Below are positions 55,447-64,000 of a DNA stretch of 64,000 nt, piece after piece. How positions within the stretch are numbered: position 1 is the first letter of the stretch; every line of letters begins with the position of its first letter. Source of the stretch: Dicyema japonicum (lineage: Eukaryota; Dicyemida; Rhombozoa; Dicyemidae); the NCBI GenBank assembly GCA_011109175.1, contig RDEW01000006.1, positions 1,696,133 to 1,760,132 on the forward strand, given 5' to 3'. Below the pieces are notes generated by a model. That model made no database searches, was not told the origin of the DNA, and worked only from the letters and a program-made list of their open reading frames with translations. The translations under genes were made by a program, and so were the position numbers.

Positions 55447-56279
55447 TGGTCATGGAACGTTTTTTTAGAAAACCATGAACTGAAGACTACATGTTTTGAG
55501 GTCACAAGATCTTTGTGAATTGCAATAAGGAAGCGTGGAAGTCTGGGGAAATCACAGCCAAACGCTTGCGTGTGATAGGGGCAAGTGGATGAAGATTCCT
55601 TTGCCACTAGTTTCCCAAGTTGGAGAAAGAGTTCAATAATGTCCCTTCCTGCCATTGTGCTTTGACTTCAGGAGATTATGTGGAAATTCGCTGTTTTTCC
55701 ACGTGCAAGTTTCATGTTACAGAAAATTTCAAAAAAACTTATTATTCAATAACTTTTTTCTTGGAATTTTTCCACATTCAAACTTCAAATTAGTACAAAT
55801 TTTACTCTTCTTGTATAACGATAGTTTCTTGACATTTCCAGTCCGGCCGTTTTCCGTAACAAACTCAAATAAATTGCTGGATTACGACCTGAGCATCCAC
55901 CATGTGATATATAATAAAACAGGACCCACAACCTGATCCTTCATACGAGTGACTATATTTTGCTAGGATGAAATGTAATTATTTCAAAGACCAAGGGAAA
56001 ACAAAACTGACTAATCTTGTGATCCTGGTGGCCAAGGCAAATAACAGTTATTCCAAATTATGAGTGGGAATAAAGTGGAATCACTGGCATTGCCGTATCC
56101 ACATGGTTTGGAAAATAAGAACAAACGTTTCATCCATCTATAAAATATATAAAGACATCTTGAGTAATAGAAATAGTCGATGGTAACTACCTAACGTTGG
56201 GTGTTTAATAGTTTACAGTCTTGTAGAGATAGGTCAGACATTTTTTGAAGATCCTCTTTTTTCTATCACTATTCTAGCT
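55447..56279. other. No recognisable feature
   Basis: Includes CACGTG at about 55700. Short frames without similarity. Confidence 0.35.
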
Positions 56280-57000
56280 ATTCATGGCGGATCTCCCCAC
56301 ACTGGAAATTGGTAATGCAGACGACAATGTCAATGTTCTACGTGATCGTGACATCCAGATTGCTACTTCGAAATTCCAACAAAATCAAAATCATTTTAAC
56401 GAATGGTTATCAATGAATCGTCTGTCTACCAGCACTGAGAAGTCCGTCACAACTCTCTTCACATCAGACAAAATGACAAAGAAGATGGACGATCGATTTG
56501 AAAACTAACAATGGTGTTATCCCGTTCAGAAAATCACGAAAGATCATTGGGGTGAGTTTTGAAAATGCACTGTCATTCTCCCCCATGTAATACAAAATGT
56601 AAAAAACTGATTTGTTGAAATTTCTATCGGGATTATGGAAGAGCCCTATCCTGACTTCTATATACAACCAATCTATTGAACCCTGCATTTCTTATGCAAG
56701 TAGAATCTGGGGTCCATTCATTACTTTGACAGATGTTTTAGGGTCGCTGCTAGCCAAAAAAGAGCCTCCGAAATTACAGAACGATGGACTTCTGGAGATC
56801 TCAGTTTCCAATGCCTCTAGAATCCACGATAAGCATGAACCGTGGAGTGTGGCGTCGTTACTACGAAGCTCCAGCCATTCGGTCGATACTTGCTTGTGTG
56901 GGGTCGAAGGATAGTCCTTGATAGAGCGTACTACGGTCACGTGATTAGTTAGTTTGGTATAACCATGGTCTTGGTATTACTATTATTATCGTATCAAGTG
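56280..57000 (+). mobile_element. Family-D LINE, 3' part
   Basis: HFNEWLSMNRLSTSTEKSVT, a frame-shifted FRKSRKIIGVSFENALSFSP, then YNQSIEPCISYASRIWGPFI match the family-D thumb region. The end is GGTCACGTGATTAGTTAGTT followed by GGTCTTGGTATTACTATTAT. Confidence 0.68.
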
Positions 57001-60000
57001 GTTTAAAACATCTTACAAGCCGATTCCTCATCGATGTTCCATATCGTGGATTCTACGCTTAATCTGAGAAATAATTAGTAAATTTTATCAAAATTTAATG
57101 ACTCATGGCTTTCTTAATCCATTTCGTTCAAATTTTCTAATCACTTTTAAATTCAGCTAGGTTTCTTGATCTTTCAATGATTTAGTAAAATAATACTATC
57201 ATTCAACAAACTACTAAGCATTTTCGAAATGATGGTCATACATATATTCAAAGAAGACAATCTCCGCTATCGAGAATCTTTGAGTCACCCGCTAATGCAT
57301 TCCCGGTTTCTTTGATGGCCCCTTTACCCATTCTCCCAACCGCTTAAGAGGTTTGAAAGAGATTGGGGTGAAGTGGAAATGAGCCCCACGGTCCGAGTAT
57401 TAATTTAATTTTTTTCGTTCTTCAAAGTCTACATTTTGGAATTCAGAATGAGTTGTCAATGGAAAACGTGAATCGGTGACTGAGGCGACGCAAACACATC
57501 CTATTTTAGTCTCCACGGACAAACACAGAGGTCTTGATAAAACACGGGTACCCAACTGACACAAAACCGCAGCTTTATCTGACCCCAGGATGTCACTGGG
57601 AATTGAAGATGGAACAGAAATTCACAGAGGAAACCCAGGGTCGGTTTTTGATTGTGGACAAAAGCAGAGAGTCATGTGGTAATCCAAGAATCAGATGGAG
57701 AAGAGCTAGACCCTGGTCCATTGTTATTTATCCACTAAAGTAAGTGCAACAAAGATGAGTGGGGAAGGGCACGTGGCATATCGAGCTCGATTTTGTAAAT
57801 GAACTAAATCGGATTCCTTCAGCATATAGCGCGGAAATTGATAAATATTTGTTGAGATCAAATTGTGTCCTAGAGACATGTTATTCGGCTATGACCTTTA
57901 TTGGTGAACGTAGTGTCTGATGACATCGTATCCGACTGTCGTGGGTTAGGAAAAATGGACTTTTCAGTGAGGTCAATTATCGTCAATTAGATCCCACCAG
58001 TGAAGTGATCAGTCCTTCTGACACGACACAGTGGTTGAAAGGGATTTTACTACCATCTCCCTGACTATTCCAATGATTTCCGCGATGGTAGGATGTGTTA
58101 TGATAACGGAAGACGGCAGACTATTGATAACAAAGTGGACCTAAATATAATTATAGCAGCTTGAGGGATTTCACGAGAGTAACTCAAAATGTATTAATCT
58201 GTCTTTACAGCTTGCCTCTAGCTGATCTGAATTAAAGATATTTTAACCAATCACAAGAAAAACCTTTCGAGATACGAAAACTTCAACGGTCATTGTGTTA
58301 ATAATTTACCCCACCTACCGATGACAAAAACCATCGGGAGATCTACACACATACGTAAATGGGGAAAATATGGTCGGAGGCATTCGATGTGTGCTATTTA
58401 ATTTCTCTAGTAACAACTTGTTCTCCACCGCCGTTGACACACGATCGACTATTTCATTTTTCCCAAGGAGCAGTGGTGCTGGCTATAAAGCCTACTTATT
58501 TACGTATAATCGTTAATTCCGAACTTGAATTCAACAAAAAACATATACGTTACTCAAAAAATCACGCGTTACCATACATTCTACATATTCTATTTCTTAA
58601 TAAAGTTTTGATCAGCTTTTTTCATAACTAACAAAGTTTTCTAAATAAATTTGTCAAAGTAAAAAATTTGAAATTATATTGTCAAAATTTAGAATTTATA
58701 GTCAATAACCGTTCTGGTGATCACTAACGGTCAGGCCTCCTATGGTCTTGAATAGGTGACTAGATTATTCTGCTGATTGAATATTTTGACATCTTTTCCC
58801 TTTTTGTCTCTTCTTGAAGCGATCCAGGTTTTTTCATTTCCTTCAGAATGTTTAAATGCTGTGTTTGAGGTAAATAGGTCAAACAAGAGCAGAATTGGAC
58901 CAGTGATATTCTTCATCTTCCTCATAAACTGCTTTGCAATGCGTCCAATTCCAACTCAGTTTATTCAATCTTCCTACAAAAGAAAGAATTCATCCCCCGT
59001 CTCTTCTAAAGAATAGTCACTTTGAATGTAATCTAAAATCGACAATCCAAGGCAAGCGGAATTTTTAATATTATAGATAACCTATTTCCTGGTCTTGGAT
59101 ACATAGTCACCGACAAATGATCCATTCCATCAATTTAAAATCATTTCCATAAATAATAATTCCAAAATCAAGTCTCTAATCTTCCATGAGAATATTGAGT
59201 ATCCCCCAATCTTGTGCAGACATTGGACTTTGATCCTTCAAACCTCTTTTTCGAATGAAATTGAATAAGAAGCTAGGTCAAGGAATCTATGCCAATTTAT
59301 AACCGATTCTGATGGAAGAGATGAAACTGAGAAATTGAATAATTAGAAAATAAGTTCATTTTGATAATCAATTTTAATTCAAATTACAAGATGAACACTC
59401 ACAATTCAATATAATATTGAAGGTTTCCAGAATGAGAACACCATGATATCTTTTCAGGAAACTTGAATTCGACTTGTTTATCAATAAATTTGAACAAAAA
59501 TTAAAAATCATACTAAATTTCATATAAAAATATCTAAAAATTATATATCTACACGTCAGTAGAACAAATATAAAAATATATATTCCTAGCGGGAACAAAT
59601 GGGAACAGCACTAGAAAAATACCACTTTATGTTAATTTAAATTTTATTAAATTTTTGGTCCGACAACAATAAAGTTAATATTTTAATATTATTATATTTT
59701 ATTATTTTATTAAAAATCATACGAAAAACTTACCTAATGAAGGATTCGGCTTCATACAGGTCGGTCGCGTTATTGTGTTGTTGTAGAAAATTATGGAAGG
59801 GCTGGTTCTCGTGAAGTGTTCAGAAACTGAATAGAAACCTTAAACCAAAACCCACGACGATAAGCGGACAAACTCGATCTTATACATTCATACATGGACG
59901 ATTCAGTTATCAGAGAATGAGTCTTGAAGGAGAACAAAGTCCGAGTACCGCAACCGTGACTTATGTCCAATGAGTTTGGGGATTCATCATTACTCTCTAA

Positions 60001-60562
60001 TGAAGATGTCAGCTTAAATTATTGGTCAGATAAGCCGGGAATATGAGATCAGACGCCTTGATTTTCTGTGACCTAATTTTGCAAACACAACATGGTCATA
60101 ATAGAATAAAATGGCGAGACTCAGAAAACTCCATGAACGGAGATATGCTCAGCATCTCATGGCAGCCTTAGCCTGGTTTGTTCTGTTGCTTAATAAACTT
60201 TACAAAATGGCTTTTATGAAAACTAATTCTGAGATGAGTGTAAGACCATCTACCAACAGCCTACAAACCTGTTACTGAAAACAACATAAGCAAAAGAAAT
60301 AAAAGATTAATTCAAGCACAGACGTCAGTAGTGTTAACCTTAGAAAGCACTTTGCCCGCTAGTGGGAGAAGAATGTGATTTCTTAGTCATATAATAATCA
60401 CTACTGTTGAAGACGAGGAGACAACAACAAGTCCACTGTGATGAGTAAGGAATCATATTAGACAAATGTATTAAAAGTCAGTCACCTGGTAGTCATTGTG
60501 ACTACTTTTGACAGACTTCCTATTATGTTGCTTGTAATGAGTCTGTGGTAATATAATTTCGC
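57001..60562. other. Long stretch with no recognisable gene
   Basis: Frames of 60-90 codons occur (57534-57743, 58359-58631, 58777-59016, 59374-59598), none with a recognisable domain or a chain of exons I could assemble. One CACGTG near 57770. Possibly ancient repeats or regulatory DNA. Confidence 0.35.
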
Positions 60563-60980
60563 TGTTGCGGCAGATGTCACCTTTGAGGGCAGTAGTTACC
60601 CACAAGATCTCTCATAGTATGGTTAACGGAGTAGTGTTAACCTGTATCAATAAGGTTATGGCTTATGCAGTGGAGGCTAAGCCAGTAGGGTCACTTGGCG
60701 ACATCTCCCTAGTTCTGTATGCATCACAGATCAAATATGAGTTTACGCAAGGGCCAGACAACCCATTAAATGGAGGGAGCAGATCTGTGCCAAAATTGCT
60801 TGGAAGCAGACTGAGCTGGAAGCACTGTAAGGACACACATAATTAGTGCGGCGAGAGTGGTCTATAGTAAAGGAACTAATTAGTAAACTCTATGTTCCCC
60901 AATGAGACCTCAAAGAGTCGAGGAGGGCAAAGGTGGAGTTAGAAAGAGCAATAATGGTGTATAAGAGAAATATTTATTAT
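60563..60980 (+). mobile_element. Family-B 5'-region fragment, copy 1
   Basis: From TCGCTGTTGCGGCAGATGTC to AATAATGGTGTATAAGAG it matches 62287-62705 closely (VVTHKISHSMVNGVVLTCIN; QIKYEFTQGPDNPLNGGSRS). Both copies start at the same TCGCTGTTGCGGC point, so this may be close to the element 5' end. Confidence 0.65.
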
Positions 60981-62286
60981 GTAATGAAATCAACACGTTG
61001 TTTGTCTATTTCTGTTCTTCTATTCTCTTCTACTCAATCCTTCTATTCAATTTTCAAATGACCGTTATTTTACATATTCTGAAAAAACTGCAAACAAAAG
61101 TGATAGAAAATGGAGTCGTTTGTGATTTCACCTCCCATCTCATAAGACCAATGGAGAGGTGGAAATGTGTTTTTACCGGTTGTGTTGTTTGTAAGATTAA
61201 CCAACAGGCAACAAATAAATGAATTTCCAAAGTATTCAAGAACATTGCTCTGAACACTCACGGAAGTAAGATGGCTTTCGGAAGTAAGATGGCTTTCGGA
61301 AAGAAAGGCATTAAATCAATTTGAAGATAAAAATAAGGTTCACAGAAAAAAACTGAGAAACATTTATCTAATAGGCTATTACTACAAAGTTAGAATTAGA
61401 AGCTTTTGTAGTAAATCGTTATTGTTAGGAGCCTTTGGTATCCCTCACGTGTTGCATTAAAAGCGCTTGTTCCAGAAAAATCTACACGTGTTTTCCAATC
61501 GTTGCATAATGTAGTTTGAAAATAAAGACATTCAAAAATAGATGAATTGAGCAGTTAAAATATCAATAAGTTGACAAGGTAATCACTACAATAATTATTC
61601 ATTTTTATTGAGATTTGTGAATTACTGTGACTGATTCGTTTTCGCTATCAGAAGCACGTGGAAGTATTCAACTTCAACGTGAAGTACGATAATAAACGAA
61701 TTGATAAAAATGACCTTTTTTTGTTGAAAATTATAAATCTTAAAAATAATGAGATTAATGTTGAAGAATATTTTTGCATTTTTCCAAATGACCGACAACT
61801 TGGTGCAATATTGACCTAGATATCAAAGTCATCAATAAATTCTCATGAAGGAAAGAAATTTTACTAAAGACAATGTTAAAAATTACATAAAGGCCTGGAA
61901 AATATGTGTTAGCTAATTAACCGTCCCCAGGAGAGGATATTAAGGTTAACATTCAAATTCACTCAAAGGTGGCAATTTTCACGATACGATTTTTTCTCAA
62001 AAAAGCTGATAATCTAAATTGACAAACGACCACGAAGGATTCATATTTACATGACCTCCAAATTATTTATGAGAGTAAAGTGGTGCACATTGATACAAAA
62101 CTTGTCCCGTCCTTTGTCAGGTTGCAAATGACTTCTATGATTGAGCTCAAGAAAATAGCTGTAGACAACTATGGTCAGAGAAGGAATACTGTTTTAAAGG
62201 CGGGGACTAACTGTCAAAGAAAGCACGAGCACCCGAGCTGTGATATATTCCAGCTCGAGCATATTTATGAGGTTTTCACGTGTAAT
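60981..62286. other. No gene; one 18-bp tandem duplication
   Basis: CGGAAGTAAGATGGCTTT occurs twice in tandem at about 61261-61297. CACGTG at about 61445, 61485, 61658 and 62277. No coding similarity found. Confidence 0.4.
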
Positions 62287-63235
62287 CTCGCTGTTGCGGC
62301 AGATGTCACCTTTGAGGGCAGTAGTCACCCACAAGATCCCTCATAGTATGGTTTACGGAGTAGTGTTAACCTGTATCAATAAGGTTGTGGCTTATGCGTG
62401 GAAGGTAAGCCAGTAGGGTGGGCGACATCTCCCTAGTTCTGTATGCATCACAGATCAAATATGAGGAGTTCACGCAAGGCCAGACAACCCATTAAATGGA
62501 GGGAGCAGATCTGTGAGAAGATTGCTTGGAGGCAGACTGAGCTGGAAGCACTGGAGGGGCACATAACTAGTGTGGCGAGAGGGGTTAGAGGAAAAGCACC
62601 GCCTATAGTAAAGGGGCTAATTAGTAAACTCCGTGTTCCCAAATGGGACCTCAAGAGTTGAGGAGGGAAAAGGTAAAGTTAGAGGGGCAATAATGGTATA
62701 TAAGAGGAAACTCTATACACATAAAAGTCGGTGTAAAAGAAGGAGAAAAAATAATCTGTTTGAGTTTAATCGCAGATTGTTTTACCGTCGCCTACACGAA
62801 AATGGCCATAATGCATGTTCACAGCAGGACGCCGAAATGCTTTTCACATGGGGTAGTATGTGGGAGGCTAAATCACATAGAGGAAATGCGTGGAATGTAT
62901 TGAGACGTCTCACTGATTGGAAGACGACCTGGGTAGATAAAGTTTACAATTTCTTTATTAAAAGATCTACCTCATTGCACGAGTCTATGTGTCGAGTAAT
63001 ACAGAAGAGCGTCACTAACCCGGAACGATTCCTGATTGGGCCAACTTATTTGATCCCAAAGCTGCACAAACCTCAGTCTGCTGCAGATTATCGACCAAAA
63101 CCTTCATGCCAACCTTGTATAAGATGATGACCAAATTGGCGGCAATAAGGTCAGGATATTTTTAGATGCAAATGGATTTCTCTCCAAGAATCAGTTGGGT
63201 ACCGTACGAAAAAATTCGTTTTTGAAGAAACTACC
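62287..63235 (+). mobile_element. Family-B 5' half (N-terminus to RT start)
   Basis: Frames: PLNGGSRS, EKIAWRQTELEALEGHITSV, then the long frame 62633-63127 with CKRRRKNNLFEFNRRLFYRR, GSMWEAKSHRGNAWNVLRRL, FLIGPTYLIPKLHKPQSAAD and YRP. After a frameshift the DNA continues as CATGCCAACCTTGTATAAGA, colinear with the start of the copy at 22.835 kb (CATGCCAACCCTGTATAAGC). It diverges after about 63215. Supplies the part of family B missing elsewhere. Confidence 0.75.
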
Positions 63236-63469
63236 GGCAAATGTTTGACAGATTATTATATGCGCTTAGATGGTTCGCTATTCGACGCCTTCCGAAACAT
63301 AAGAGATGTTTTGGAGATTAACATTAGTCAAATAAATTCGCATATGGGAGAAACTTGGAATCGTGTGACTATAATTACAATAATTCTTGAAAAAGATAAA
63401 AGAACGATGATCTGTAAGAATTATTCCAAAAAACAAATGCAAACAAAATGTTGAATGTATATTATAATT

Positions 63470-63690
63470 TTATTTATTTATTAACCCCGGACAGTCGAAC
63501 TCTTCTGAGGTTCCTGTACCATGAGATCATTTACATAGTGCTAATAATTCACGTACACAATTATTTATTTATTAACCCCGGATACACCGAGAAAGAAGTT
63601 AAAGTAAACAACTAATTAAGTGTATCCAGTTTCCACTTCTACAGAAACAGAGTCCATCCGGAATTAGCATAGGTAAAGACGTCCATTACA
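63470..63690 (-). mobile_element. Family-D LINE 3' tails, nested
   Basis: The minus strand ends GTGGAAACTGGATACACTTA, ATTAGTTGTTTACTTTAACT, then TATCCGGGGTTAATAAATAA, matching the tail at 47.3 kb. The motif ATTTATTTATTAACCCCGGA occurs twice (about 63475 and 63565), as if one tail inserted into another. Confidence 0.55.
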
Positions 63691-63890
63691 TGCAGTTGTG
63701 GAAACCCCTCCAGTGGAGTGGGGGAGAGCAAATGATCCTTTTTCGTGCCGGTCTGGCACTGGACGCCACCTAGACAGGTGGATCACATGACGCCACTCTA
63801 ATAGGAAGAAGGAGGAGGAACAGACGAACAAAGAGAAACTTCAACCAATTAGCCACGAAGCACCACATGGCCGCCACGCGGCTATTATTT
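63690..63890 (+). repeat. Interspersed repeat E (longest copy)
   Basis: Contains GGAAACCCCTCCAGTGGAGT, GTGCCGGTCTGGCACTGGAC (small stem GTGCC/GGCAC), GTGGATCACATGACGCCACT and AACTTCAACCAATTAGCCAC, ending CGCCACGCGGCTATTATTTA. The two halves match 53.65 kb and 25.7 kb respectively. Confidence 0.6.
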
Positions 63891-64000
63891 AGAAGATGTT
63901 CATTATATTTTACAAAAAGACAACATGGAAAATGATTGACTTTTTAATAAATTCATTTCTTTTTAATAAAAAAATAATTTGAAATTAATATTTCAAATTA

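Noticed and set aside
58359-59598. Several 60-90 codon frames as small genes
   Set aside because: Low-complexity, no promoter or polyadenylation context, and no chain of micro-introns links them.
1-64000. Bacterial operons, CRISPR arrays, rRNA genes or host (cephalopod) contamination
   Set aside because: No polycistronic gene arrangement, no regular spaced repeats and no conserved rRNA blocks were seen. The micro-introns argue against a cephalopod or bacterial source, although contamination cannot be excluded for individual repeats.

Overview
This is an AT-rich metazoan nuclear window, not bacterial or organellar. It holds a few animal genes (a SPAG1-like TPR protein, an alpha-galactosidase, a MEIS/PKNOX-type TALE homeobox gene, a ROR/HR3-like nuclear receptor and an unrecognised multi-exon gene) scattered in a large mass of decayed transposons. 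When the conserved genes are read by eye, almost all their introns are 18-29 bp with GT and AG ends, and removing them restores the family-typical protein. Introns this short in an animal have been described for dicyemid mesozoans. A dicyemid (or an equally reduced relative) is therefore my best guess for the source; this is an inference.

Layout. 0.6-4.2 kb: LINE remnants. 4.2-6.2 kb (-): SPAG1-like gene. 7.2-8.4 kb (-): alpha-galactosidase with two lesions. 9.3-12.1 kb: LINE pieces. 12.3-15.45 kb (+): nearly full-length non-LTR element with a PHD finger, reverse transcriptase (RT) and restriction-like endonuclease (family A). 15.9-18.0 kb: arm 1 of a 2.07-kb inverted duplication carrying the homeobox gene and a SINE; arm 2 is at 40.6-42.7 kb. 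19.2-20.15 and 33.8-34.8 kb: a 1-kb direct repeat. 20.6-21.1 kb: head-to-head dimer of family-A 3' ends. 21.2-25.0 kb: two family-B (R4/Dong-like) insertions with target-site duplications. 26.7-27.6 kb (+): unknown micro-intron gene. 28.4-29.8 kb (-): nuclear receptor. 30.2-31.8 kb: family-C LINEs. 32.1-33.7 kb: hAT and pogo transposase ends and a Myb/SANT-like exon. 34.8-37.7 kb (+): second family-A element. 38.3-40.6 kb: a tRNA-derived SINE and an integrase gene interrupted by a family-B insertion. 43.5-47.7 kb: SINE, the longest family-D LINE and a second integrase gene. 47.7-62 kb: mostly uncharacterised DNA with eroded LINE scraps, unusually rich in CACGTG palindromes that are often followed by TATA motifs. 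60.5-63.9 kb: 5' parts of family B and a short interspersed repeat.

Families used below. A: PHD/RT/REL non-LTR element (YLDD, C-terminal RPDG). B: R4/Dong-like REL element (FIDD, KPD...E). C: RTE-like LINE ending in an (AAT)n tail. D: YADD LINE whose protein ends in a GIT-stop signature. Integrase family: KRBA2/SCAND3-like integrase genes that themselves contain micro-introns.

Nearly every conserved gene also shows isolated 1-nt indels, often in short homopolymers. Whether these are real pseudogene lesions or uncorrected assembly errors cannot be decided from the sequence, so gene integrity calls are given with that caveat.
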